Source: an uncultured Acidobacteriaceae bacterium
GTDB lineage: Bacteria > Acidobacteriota > Terriglobia > Terriglobales > Acidobacteriaceae
Direction: 5' to 3'
DNA length: 64,000 nucleotides
Assembly: GCA_937879855.1 (NCBI GenBank)
Contig: CALFMO010000041.1
Coordinates: forward strand, 1 to 64,000
Shown in pieces: positions 48,956 to 57,138 of the stretch (its first letter is position 1; each line of letters starts with the position of its first letter). The notes under the pieces are model-generated. The model searched no databases. It had not been told where the DNA came from and was given only the letters and a program-made list of their open reading frames with translations. The position numbers and the translations under genes were made by a program.

Positions 48956-51689
48956 CGATTCGACCCGTGGCGCGCTTGAGGCTGCGGCAGGCCTCTGCCT
49001 GGCGCGCACGCACTATGACATCGAGGTGGAGCACTACCTCACCAAGTTGCTCGACTCTACCGACAACGACGTGGCCGCGATTTTCAAGCACTTCGAGATC
49101 GACACGTCAAGACTGTCAGGAGAACTGGCGCGGGCCCTCGATAAGCTGAAGGCGGGCAATGCGCGGACTCCCGCGCTCAGCCCAACCCTGATGCGAATGC
49201 TGATCGAAGCCTGGACCATCGGCTCGATCGACTACAACGCGGGACAAGTGCGCACCGGCTTCACCATTCTTGCGCTGGCAACGAATGACGAACTGGTCCG
49301 GCTCATGCGTGATGTCAGCCGCGAGTTTCAGAAGATCCAAGCCGATTCGCTGCGCAAGGACTTCGCCTCGATCGTCGGCAATTCGAGCGAGGAGGCGCAA
49401 GCGGCCGTGGCCGCCGCCGCACCGGCTTCCGGCGCGGCTTCCGGCGTCGCACGAGCCGGCGGCAAAACTGCCAACCTTGACCAGTTCACTATCAACCTCA
49501 CGGACAAGGCCAAGACCGGCAAGATCGATCCCGTGCTGGGCCGCGACTTTGAGATTCGGCAGGTGGTCGACATTCTCATGCGACGCCGTCAGAATAATCC
49601 GATCCTGACCGGCGAGGCCGGGGTCGGTAAAACGGCCGTAGTGGAGGGTTTTGCTCTGCGCGTAGCCAGCGGCGATGTTCCGCCGCCGTTGCGCAACGTC
49701 ACGGTACGAACGCTCGATCTGGCGCTGCTGCAGGCCGGTGCGGGCATCAAAGGCGAATTTGAAAATCGGTTGAAAGGCCTGATCGAAGAAGTGAAGGCCT
49801 CGCCAATTCCCATCATCCTATTCATCGACGAAGCTCACACGATGATTGGGGCCGGCGGGCAAGCCGGCCAAGGTGATGCGGCAAACCTCTTGAAGCCAGC
49901 GTTGGCGCGCGGAGAGTTGCGAACCATCGCGGCCACGACATGGTCGGAATACAAGAAGTATTTTGAAAAAGATCCCGCTTTGGCCCGCCGCTTCCAGGTC
50001 GTGAAAGTGGAGGAGCCAATCGAGACGCAGTGCATGACCATGCTGCGTGGCATTGTCCCGTCCTTGGAGAAGCACCATAAAGTTCGCATCATGGATGAGG
50101 GATTGACCGCCGCGGTCCATCTCTCCCACCGCTATCTGGCCGGGCGCCAGTTGCCCGACAAGGCCGTCAGCGTGCTCGATACCGCTTGCGCTCGCCTGGC
50201 GCTGGGACAGAGCGCTACTCCTCCCGCCATTGAAGATAGTGTTCGCCAAATCGACGATCTCGCCGTGCAGCAACGGATTTTGGAACGTGAATCGGTGGTC
50301 GGCGCTGACCATCGAGAGAGGCTCGCAGAGATCGCCACCAAGAGCAGGGAAATCGAATCCCGCTTGGGTTTGTTGCGCACGCGTTTTGAGAAGGAACGTG
50401 ACCTGGTGACGACTATCCGGGACCTGCGTTCCCAGATTGAGGGTGCGGTGGCTTCGAGTAACGGCGGCGCGGGCGTGCTCAGCAGTTCCGAAATACCCGG
50501 AGTCGCAGCAGATGCCGGTGCTACCCCTGCAGTGGCGTCTGCTCCTGCCGCGTCTTCGTCCGCTACAGCGGTCGCAGTTGAGGAGGCACCGAAAACATTG
50601 GACGTAACCGCGATGCGCGCTCAACTTGCCCAGGCCGAGGCAGATCTCGCTTCGCTTCAAGGCGAAACACCGATGATTCGCGTCGCCGTCGATGCCCAGA
50701 TTGTCGGCGAAGTAATCTCCGCCTGGACGGGAATCCCGGTTGGAAAGATGATGAAGGACGAAATCTCAACCGTTCTTTCTCTTCCGACATTCCTGGGCCA
50801 GCGCGTAATCGGCCAACTCCATGCCCTCGAAATCATCAGCCAGCGAATCTCAACCTCGCGCGCCCGTCTCGACGATCCCAACAAGCCGATCGGCGTATTT
50901 ATGCTGGTAGGTCCGAGCGGCGTCGGCAAAACAGAAACCGCGCTTGCGCTCGCCGATCTTCTTTATGGCGGCGAACGTAACCTGATCACCATCAATATGT
51001 CGGAGTTCCAGGAAGCCCACACCGTATCCACATTGAAGGGTTCGCCTCCGGGATACGTCGGTTATGGCGAGGGCGGTGTGCTGACGGAAGCCGTACGGCG
51101 CAGGCCGTATTCGGTTGTGCTGCTCGACGAAGTTGAGAAAGCGCATCCCGATGTGCTGGAGCTCTTCTACCAGGTGTTCGATAAAGGAACGATGGAGGAT
51201 GGCGAAGGTCGCGAGATCAACTTCAAGAACACCATCATCATTCTCACCACCAACGCGGGCACCGACACGATGGCGAAACTCTGTGCCGATCCGGAGACCA
51301 TGCCAACGCCGGACGGTCTGGTAAAAGCGTTGAAACCGGAACTGAACAAGATTTTCAAGCCTGCTTTTCTCGGACGAATGGTCATCATTCCATACCTGCC
51401 CATCCGCGACGAGAATATGAAGCAGATCATCAAGCTGAAACTGGGTAAGATCCAGCGCCGCATCCAGGAAAATCACAAGATCGAGCTCTTGTACGACACA
51501 GCCGTAGTCGACGAAGTGGCGCGGCGATGTACCGAAGTGGAAAGCGGCGCGCGTAACGTTGACAACATTCTGACCAACACCATGCTGCCTGAAATTTCGC
51601 GGCAATTGCTGGGACGCATGGCGGCTGATGAGCCCACGGATCGAATTCACGTCAGCATTGGCGCAGACGGGGCGTTCGTATATCAATAG
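48924..51689 (+). CDS. clpV: T6SS AAA+ ATPase ClpV (TssH)
   Basis: Unfolds contracted sheaths so that subunits can be reused. From ATG 48924 (GGGGGA upstream) the protein has 921 aa. The N-terminal domain (NLKSLIGKLNDSTRGALEAAA) binds TssC. The first ATPase module has Walker A GEAGVGKT (about 230-237) and FIDEAH. A coiled-coil middle domain is followed by an Ala/Pro-rich insert. The second module has GPSGVGKTE, LLDEVEKAHPDV and NAGTDTM. Both ATP sites are complete. The open frame reaches 17 codons upstream inside tssG, but the family starts at NLKSLI. Confidence 0.96.
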   Translation: MNLKSLIGKLNDSTRGALEAAAGLCLARTHYDIEVEHYLTKLLDSTDNDVAAIFKHFEIDTSRLSGELARALDKLKAGNARTPALSPTLMRMLIEAWTIGSIDYNAGQVRTGFTILALATNDELVRLMRDVSREFQKIQADSLRKDFASIVGNSSEEAQAAVAAAAPASGAASGVARAGGKTANLDQFTINLTDKAKTGKIDPVLGRDFEIRQVVDILMRRRQNNPILTGEAGVGKTAVVEGFALRVASGDVPPPLRNVTVRTLDLALLQAGAGIKGEFENRLKGLIEEVKASPIPIILFIDEAHTMIGAGGQAGQGDAANLLKPALARGELRTIAATTWSEYKKYFEKDPALARRFQVVKVEEPIETQCMTMLRGIVPSLEKHHKVRIMDEGLTAAVHLSHRYLAGRQLPDKAVSVLDTACARLALGQSATPPAIEDSVRQIDDLAVQQRILERESVVGADHRERLAEIATKSREIESRLGLLRTRFEKERDLVTTIRDLRSQIEGAVASSNGGAGVLSSSEIPGVAADAGATPAVASAPAASSSATAVAVEEAPKTLDVTAMRAQLAQAEADLASLQGETPMIRVAVDAQIVGEVISAWTGIPVGKMMKDEISTVLSLPTFLGQRVIGQLHALEIISQRISTSRARLDDPNKPIGVFMLVGPSGVGKTETALALADLLYGGERNLITINMSEFQEAHTVSTLKGSPPGYVGYGEGGVLTEAVRRRPYSVVLLDEVEKAHPDVLELFYQVFDKGTMEDGEGREINFKNTIIILTTNAGTDTMAKLCADPETMPTPDGLVKALKPELNKIFKPAFLGRMVIIPYLPIRDENMKQIIKLKLGKIQRRIQENHKIELLYDTAVVDEVARRCTEVESGARNVDNILTNTMLPEISRQLLGRMAADEPTDRIHVSIGADGAFVYQ

Positions 51690-51722
51690 GACCACCGAGG
51701 CAAACCTTGATTTTGTGCAGGT

Positions 51723-51742
51723 AAGGCGCAGCCTTGCGCCTT
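51723..51742 (+). terminator. Hairpin between clpV and vgrG
   Basis: AAGGCGCA-GCCT-TGCGCCTT, perfect 8-bp GC-rich stem, followed by TCGTTAGG, not a true T-run. Possibly a weak terminator that lowers vgrG expression relative to the core genes. Confidence 0.35.
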
Positions 51743-51770
51743 TCGTTAGGACAAAGGGAAGGAAAGCTAC

Positions 51771-53867
51771 GTGCCAGACGAAAGCTTCAGTCAAGATCGC
51801 AGGCTCATTGCCGTGGACACCCCTTTGGGCAAGGATGTGCTTCTCCTGCAGGAGCTCACGGGGTACGAAGGAATCTCGCATCTGTTCAGCTACGAACTGG
51901 ATCTTCTGGCTCATGAGCACGCCTCGATTGCTTTTAAGGACGTCGTCGGGAAAAAAGTCTCGATTAGTATTCAGCTGACCGACGGCAAGCCGCGCTACAT
52001 CAATGGATACGTCAGCCGCTTTACTCAGGGGGAAACCGACGAGCGCTACTTTACGCACTACCATGCACAAGTGGTGCCCTGGCTTTGGTTCTTGACGCGG
52101 CAGGCTGACTGCCGCATTTTTCAGAATCTGGCCGTGCCCGACATCATCAGTCAGGTTTTTAATCTTTTCGACTTCAAAGACTTTCGCCTTAGCCTGAAAA
52201 GCAGTTATCCCAAACTTGAATATTGTGTGCAATATCGCGAGACATCGTTCAACTTCGTCTCCAGGCTGATGGAAGAGTTCGGCATCTTCTACTACTTCGA
52301 CCATTCCACGCAGGGAAAGCACACCATGGTGCTGGCTGATCAGTCCAGCACGCTCCCAGTTTGCCCCAGTTCGCCGGTGAGTTATGACACGATCGTCAAA
52401 GGCCTCGCTGATCCCGAAGTGCTTACGAACTGGCAGGTCGGACAGGAAGTGCGTACGGGTAAGTACACCGTAACCGACTACAACTTCACGACTCCCTCAA
52501 CCAGTCTGCTCGCGAATGACCCCACTGTCGTCGATCTCGCGGCCAGCCAGCCACTGGAGTTGTTCGATTATCCAGGACTACACACCACTAAAGATCAAGG
52601 CGACACCGTGGCCAAAGTGCGCATGCAGGAAGAGGAAGCGGGATACATTGTGGCCTCGGCAACAAGCAACTGTCGTGGAGTGATGTCGGGTTACTCATTT
52701 GAATTAAAGAATCACAACCGTTCCGATCAGAACTTGAACTATGTGGTTACCGAAGTCCGCCACTTTGCTTCGGCGGGACAGACCTACACGACCCCTGGGT
52801 CACACGGTGGAGAAACTTACTCGAACCATCTCACATGCATTCCGGCCTCGGTCACCTATCGCCCAGCGCGAGTCACCCCGAAACCGTTCGTGCAGGGTCC
52901 GCAACCCGCTCTGGTCGTCGGGAAGGCGGGCGAGGAAATATGGGTAGATAAATACGGGCGGGTGATCGTGCAGTTTTATTGGGACCGGCTCGGGAAGAAA
53001 AATGAAAACAGCTCCTGCTGGATCCGCACTTCGCAACCGTGGGCCGGTGGAAACTGGGGTGCGATGTGGATTCCACGTGTCGGGCAGGAAGTCCTGGTCA
53101 GCTTTTTAGAAGGCGATCCCGACCGGCCAGTGATCACGGGCCGCGTTTACAACGCCGACCAGATGCCACCGTACACACTGCCCGACTACCAGACGCGGAG
53201 CACCTTCATGTCGCGCAGTTCCAAGGGAGGCGGCGCCTCGGACTACAACGAGCTCCGTTTTGAAGATCTGAAAGGGAAAGAACAGATCTTCATCAACGCG
53301 CAAAAAGATATGGACCTGCGCGTCGAAAATGATTCGCGAGAGTTCATTGGCGCGAACCGTCATCTCATCGTGACCGCAAATCAACAGGAGACGGTGAATG
53401 CGGAAAAGCATTTGCATGTGCAAGGCAGCCATTTCGAAAAGATCGACGGCAACATGTCGTTGCAAGTAACCCAAAATCAGATGGAAAGCGTGACCGGCAA
53501 CAAATCACTCTCCGTCACCGGCAACCAGAGCGAGAGCGTCACCGGCAACGTCTCATTAGCGGTGACGGGAAATCAAGACGTTACCAACATGGCTTATGCC
53601 ATGAAGAGCAATACCACCATCCATCTCAATGCCGGAATGAGCGCCGTAATCGAAGCAGGAATGGAACTCACCTTGAAAGCCGGATCGAACTTTATCGATA
53701 TCGGGCCAGCCGGAATTTTCATCTCGGGTACGCCGATGGTGTTCATCAACAGCGGCGGTGCTGCCGGAAGCGCTCCCGATGCGAGTCCACAATCGCCGGA
53801 TTCGCCGACCGACCCGAAGGAACCGGATACCGCCGACGACGGCACCAAGGGAACGAAGTTGAAGTGA
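51771..53867 (+). CDS. vgrG: T6SS spike protein VgrG (TssI)
   Basis: The trimeric tip of the tube, with gp27-like base and gp5-like needle. GTG 51771 follows GGGAAGGAAAG. The 698-aa protein shows ELTGYEGISHLFSYELDLL at the start, YCVQYRETSFNFVSRLMEEFGIFYYF in the gp27 region, DKYGRVIVQFYWDR and SQPWAGGNWGAMWIPRVGQEVLVSFLEGDPDRPVI in the OB/needle region. A beta-helix with VTGN repeats follows, and the protein ends in a Pro/Asp/Ser-rich tail of about 35 residues. No enzymatic extension, so it is a carrier rather than an evolved VgrG. Two candidate cargo genes follow at once. Confidence 0.96.
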   Translation: MPDESFSQDRRLIAVDTPLGKDVLLLQELTGYEGISHLFSYELDLLAHEHASIAFKDVVGKKVSISIQLTDGKPRYINGYVSRFTQGETDERYFTHYHAQVVPWLWFLTRQADCRIFQNLAVPDIISQVFNLFDFKDFRLSLKSSYPKLEYCVQYRETSFNFVSRLMEEFGIFYYFDHSTQGKHTMVLADQSSTLPVCPSSPVSYDTIVKGLADPEVLTNWQVGQEVRTGKYTVTDYNFTTPSTSLLANDPTVVDLAASQPLELFDYPGLHTTKDQGDTVAKVRMQEEEAGYIVASATSNCRGVMSGYSFELKNHNRSDQNLNYVVTEVRHFASAGQTYTTPGSHGGETYSNHLTCIPASVTYRPARVTPKPFVQGPQPALVVGKAGEEIWVDKYGRVIVQFYWDRLGKKNENSSCWIRTSQPWAGGNWGAMWIPRVGQEVLVSFLEGDPDRPVITGRVYNADQMPPYTLPDYQTRSTFMSRSSKGGGASDYNELRFEDLKGKEQIFINAQKDMDLRVENDSREFIGANRHLIVTANQQETVNAEKHLHVQGSHFEKIDGNMSLQVTQNQMESVTGNKSLSVTGNQSESVTGNVSLAVTGNQDVTNMAYAMKSNTTIHLNAGMSAVIEAGMELTLKAGSNFIDIGPAGIFISGTPMVFINSGGAAGSAPDASPQSPDSPTDPKEPDTADDGTKGTKLK

Positions 53868-53928
53868 AAATTTATCAGGAGTCCATGGAAGAGACTCTTT
53901 GTCGGAGTCGCTCACGCTGAGGACCACA

Positions 53929-54468
53929 ATGTTCCCTCAAAATTTTGGATGGGTAAGGATTTGCCTAATCTTGGGTGTCATCGCGAGCGTCTCCGTGTCC
54001 AGTCCTGGCGATCAGCGTCGAAAGACGGTTGTGAACCCGGCTCATTGCATCCCGCTCTCGGACACGCAGCAGCGGTGGCTAACTTCGGAGTGGCAACGGT
54101 ATCTCGATTACACACGCATTTGTGGGATACAAAATTCGAAGCATAAAACGGTGTTACTGCTGGTATCTGTGCACGCCGATCTCTATTACAAGGCTCAGCC
54201 GGGACAATCGGTACTGCAGGTCCAGATGCCGCGACCTCTCTTATTCCTGCCTTCCGGTGCGGCCTTAGGATCTCTGCCCTACAACTTCCCGGAGGATCCT
54301 CCGGCCGAACTGCGTGTGACTTTTGCGCGATGGGTGCAAGGTTTTCCTGAGCGAATCGAACTTTATTTGACCGATCCCCGGGCCGCTGGGGATCGTTCTC
54401 TTTCCCCATTGATCTGGGATGAGAGTAAGAAGAAATTCGCTTCCAAGGAGGAACAATCCCATGACTGA
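53929..54468 (+). CDS. Exported hypothetical protein, candidate immunity protein
   Basis: ATG 53929 (AGGA upstream; an upstream TTG is possible) gives 179 aa. The N-terminus GWVRICLILGVIASVSVSSP is a signal peptide, so the protein acts in the periplasm. The rest contains QQRWLTSEWQRYLDYTRICG and VQMPRPLLFLPSGAALGSLP, unrecognised. Its stop overlaps the start of the amidase-like gene, so the two are translated together. A periplasmic protein coupled to a putative cell-wall toxin right after vgrG fits an immunity protein, though immunity genes more often follow their toxin. The role is inferred from context only. Confidence 0.6.
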   Translation: MFPQNFGWVRICLILGVIASVSVSSPGDQRRKTVVNPAHCIPLSDTQQRWLTSEWQRYLDYTRICGIQNSKHKTVLLLVSVHADLYYKAQPGQSVLQVQMPRPLLFLPSGAALGSLPYNFPEDPPAELRVTFARWVQGFPERIELYLTDPRAAGDRSLSPLIWDESKKKFASKEEQSHD

Positions 54469-54964
54469 TTCTGCGAATGCCGTGACGAAGCTGAAGACGG
54501 CCTGCGACCTCGCTTACGAGAACAACCTGAATTCGTGCAGCAATGCTGTCTGGGATCTCATCAAGGCGCTGGTCGATCCAGTTGCGAAATACCGGCAGGC
54601 GAACGACTTTATTGATTATTGGGACGATAACTGGAAAAGTGTCACGTTGGAAGAAGGATTCAAGCTTGCAAACCAAGGCGTCGTCGTCGTGGGAGGGTTG
54701 CAGGTTCTAGGTGGAAACGGACACGTGATTGCGATATACCCTGGAACCAAAATACCGAATGGCGGGTACCAGTACTTCTACAAGAAGGGGAATAAATATC
54801 TCGTTCTGCCCACATCGGGCACATATCCGAGGGCTCTATCGACGTCGATGAGCCGTAATTGGCCAGGCACGCTAAGCAAAGGCGACAAGACGGTGTGGGA
54901 TCCTTGGGCAGACAATGATAAATTCAAGCAGGTGGAGTTTTGGGCGCCGCCAGCTTCTTTCTAA
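54461..54964 (+). CDS. Candidate T6SS effector, Cys/His amidase-like (167 aa)
   Basis: ATG 54461 has AAGGAGG eleven bases upstream. The protein lacks a signal peptide, as expected of T6SS cargo. It has a Cys early on a helix (NSCSNAVWDLIKAL, Cys26) and later GGNGHVIAIYPG with His88 on a strand. This Cys-helix/His-strand layout is that of NlpC/P60-type peptidoglycan amidases such as the Tae effectors. Overall sequence similarity to a named family is not visible to me. Location behind vgrG and coupling to an exported partner favour an anti-wall effector. Confidence 0.55.
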   Translation: MTDSANAVTKLKTACDLAYENNLNSCSNAVWDLIKALVDPVAKYRQANDFIDYWDDNWKSVTLEEGFKLANQGVVVVGGLQVLGGNGHVIAIYPGTKIPNGGYQYFYKKGNKYLVLPTSGTYPRALSTSMSRNWPGTLSKGDKTVWDPWADNDKFKQVEFWAPPASF

Positions 54965-54999
54965 CGAGGACGCAGCAAAACAAGGAAGAAACCTTCGAG

Positions 55000-55389
55000 T
55001 TACGGCACCATCACCGTCAGTTCGCCCGGCATGACGAAGCTGATGACGCCGCCCCACATGCACATGTTCGTCGAAGTATTGTCAAGCGTAGGCATGTTAC
55101 CCAACATCACTGTCGGCGCCCCCGGCACCCAGGGCGAGACCGTAGCAGGGATACACGGCATGGGGGTGAGGACGCCCATGGCGGCTGCGGTCGCGGCGGC
55201 AACCATTGGATTCGCAGGCGACATGCACATGCCGAACGGCATGATATTCACCATTGGAATGTAGTCCATGATGTTGGCGTCAGGAACTTCGTCGGTCATG
55301 ACTCGGTTCGTCGGGAGAACCACCAGCGAACTCGGCGCCATGCCCATGGTGCACATCATGCTCGCTCCCATGCAAACTTGCATCGGCAT
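55000..55389 (-). CDS. PAAR-like (DUF4280-type) spike tip protein
   Basis: A 129-aa protein with no signal peptide. Repeated short motifs (VCMGASMMCTMGMAPSSLVV, VNIMPFGMCMSPANPMVAAA, TPMPCIPATVSPWVPG, NMCMWGGVISFVMPG) match DUF4280 proteins, which sharpen VgrG spikes like PAAR domains. The pattern of conserved Cys is kept. ATG 55389 has GGGGG upstream; the frame extends further up but without family sequence. It stands on the minus strand, 111 bases after the metallopeptidase gene, so they are probably co-transcribed as a tip-plus-toxin module. Confidence 0.88.
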   Translation of the reverse strand: MPMQVCMGASMMCTMGMAPSSLVVLPTNRVMTDEVPDANIMDYIPMVNIMPFGMCMSPANPMVAAATAAAMGVLTPMPCIPATVSPWVPGAPTVMLGNMPTLDNTSTNMCMWGGVISFVMPGELTVMVP

Positions 55390-55501
55390 ATGAGAACCCC
55401 CAGCCGGTAGGCTGCACGGCATTCTAGCAAAGCAGGGATCGAATGCAAGCGCGTTAAATTCCTCGCGGACGGAAGATCTCGCTAACTCCCCAGAAGGTGC
55501 G

Positions 55502-56320
55502 CTATGCGCCCCGATGAGCGTCCTCCGGAAAGTCGCCGAGTCCTTCCGTATCGAAGTGATCCCGCGGATCTTGGCGCTCGACAAAGAATTCAAAGTTATC
55601 TGCGTTGCGGAGGGCGTTCTTCTGGCTCTGCATGCTTAACCTCTCCGCGCGCGCGTACCCGTACATCGTTACCTTCTTGTCGCCGCGTTTTTCAACACGC
55701 ATACCTAGGAAAGCGGACTCCACGTCATCCGTCTGGCCCACGGTGAAGAAGTGCGAAACCTCATGGATCAGAGTTCCCGCACGCGTTGTGTCATCGGCAT
55801 GCGCGAACTCTGGTCCAAGGTGCACTGTCATTTCGTAGCCTCCGCCCCGGCTGTCAGGGTTCACATATGCAAACTCCCGGTTGTATTCATCGAGGGCGTC
55901 TTGGTATTGCGATGCCGTTAAGCCGGCCTTTCTGGGTGGGCGATCCGGCATGAAATTCTTGACTTTCAGCGTCTTCAACTTCGCAATGGCCTTGACGATT
56001 CGTCGCCGCACCAGATCTCGAGCCTTGGTTTCATCGGTTCCGAACCAAGTGAGGAAGCTTTCCTGCGTATCCTCGTCCCACACATCGAGATCCTGCCGCC
56101 TTCTTTCGAGCAGTTCGATGGCTTTCCTCTGCGCGTCGACGATCGCCCGCTTTCCATCCGATGGGGACAATCCGGGCACTCGTGCAAGGGTCGCCGCCTT
56201 CCATAATGTCGTTCTCTTAGCATGTCCGGGCGCGGTCATTCGTATTCGTGCGTTCGTACCGCTATCGATGTCCGGATACTTACTGGAGCAAATCGGCCCC
56301 GGCGTGCTGGAAGCGGACAT
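55502..56320 (-). CDS. Zinc metallopeptidase (aspzincin M35-like), candidate T6SS effector
   Basis: ATG 56320 has GGGAGAGG upstream; 272 aa, no signal peptide. Helical N-terminal half (KRAIVDAQRKAIELLERRRQ; LTWFGTDETKARDLVRRRI), then a catalytic part: GTLIHEVSHFF gives HExxH (His186, Glu187, His190), followed nine residues on by TDD, whose Asp fits the third zinc ligand of aspzincins (HExxH plus TDD as in deuterolysin or Lys-specific endopeptidases). It continues YGYARAERLSMQSQKNALRNADNFEFF, typical of the bacterial M35 domain. Upstream of and co-directional with the PAAR-like gene, it is probably cargo for the spike. Confidence 0.8.
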   Translation of the reverse strand: MSASSTPGPICSSKYPDIDSGTNARIRMTAPGHAKRTTLWKAATLARVPGLSPSDGKRAIVDAQRKAIELLERRRQDLDVWDEDTQESFLTWFGTDETKARDLVRRRIVKAIAKLKTLKVKNFMPDRPPRKAGLTASQYQDALDEYNREFAYVNPDSRGGGYEMTVHLGPEFAHADDTTRAGTLIHEVSHFFTVGQTDDVESAFLGMRVEKRGDKKVTMYGYARAERLSMQSQKNALRNADNFEFFVERQDPRDHFDTEGLGDFPEDAHRGA

Positions 56321-56622
56321 GAGGTAAACCTCTCCCTGAGAACTTACGATTAGGTACACATGCGCAACGCCGCGAGAGCACTCGGTGCGCCGTCCGCAGC
56401 GGCATGCCGACGTTGGCGGCCCGTCTGGCAGTTTACACCTTTTTCGACAAACCTCTGGCCCTTTCATTCACTCTCGGCCTAGTAGATTGACTGTAACTTC
56501 ACCCATCGGGTATCCCCGCCGTTAACCCGGGAAAGACCTTAGTAACCTTGCTGTTAGCCGCGGCATCTTACACTATTGATGAATAGATACACAGAAGCTC
56601 AACCTCCTGAAAGGGTAGCGGT
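56321..56622. other. Divergent intergenic region
   Basis: About 300 bases between the metallopeptidase gene and the small gene at 56623. It should hold promoters for both, but no clear consensus pair or repeat was seen. Confidence 0.3.
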
Positions 56623-56976
56623 ATGGCCAAAATTAAATTAACTTCGGGAATGTGGCGAATCGATCCTCAGAAGTGGTCGCGGGTGATAGATCGCTGTGGG
56701 CAGCCGGTGGCGTCCGTTGAGGCGGATGCGGATTCGAACGCGAATGCCAGCCTCATTGCCGCTGCGCCGGACATGTTCGAGTTGCTGCAGACGCTGGAGC
56801 ACGATGCCTCCATTGCGGAAGACATACGCGAAGAAATTCAGTTGGTCTTGCGCCGCGCTCGCGGCGATTTTGGTTTCGCAGTTTTTTCCCGGAACGTTGC
56901 CCGCCACCTCGTGTCCAGAACACAGGATTGGCTGAAGTTTATGGAAGGGCTTTGGAAGCCCGACGCGGCGGAATAA
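56623..56976 (+). CDS. Small hypothetical protein (117 aa)
   Basis: Starts at ATG 56623 with GAAAGGG upstream. Contains ANASLIAAAPDMFELLQTLE, a short helical motif common in small phage-type and accessory proteins (NAxLIAAAPxL), and ends with a helical charged part. No membrane or signal segment. It lies between the metallopeptidase module and the second tssK. It might be an immunity or chaperone protein for the module, but nothing in the sequence proves that. Confidence 0.6.
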   Translation: MAKIKLTSGMWRIDPQKWSRVIDRCGQPVASVEADADSNANASLIAAAPDMFELLQTLEHDASIAEDIREEIQLVLRRARGDFGFAVFSRNVARHLVSRTQDWLKFMEGLWKPDAAE

Positions 56977-57138
56977 CCGGTTCATCTTTTAGTTAGCCAC
57001 ACCCGCCGCGAACCCGATCTCCTTGCTCCTCGCCCTGATTTGCCTTTGCTTCCTGGCTCAGGAATTGTTATTGTGGGCAGCCGTGTTGAACGCGGACTGA
57101 GACATGTTCTCAGGCTCGCATTGGCCGGTCGCGCCTCT

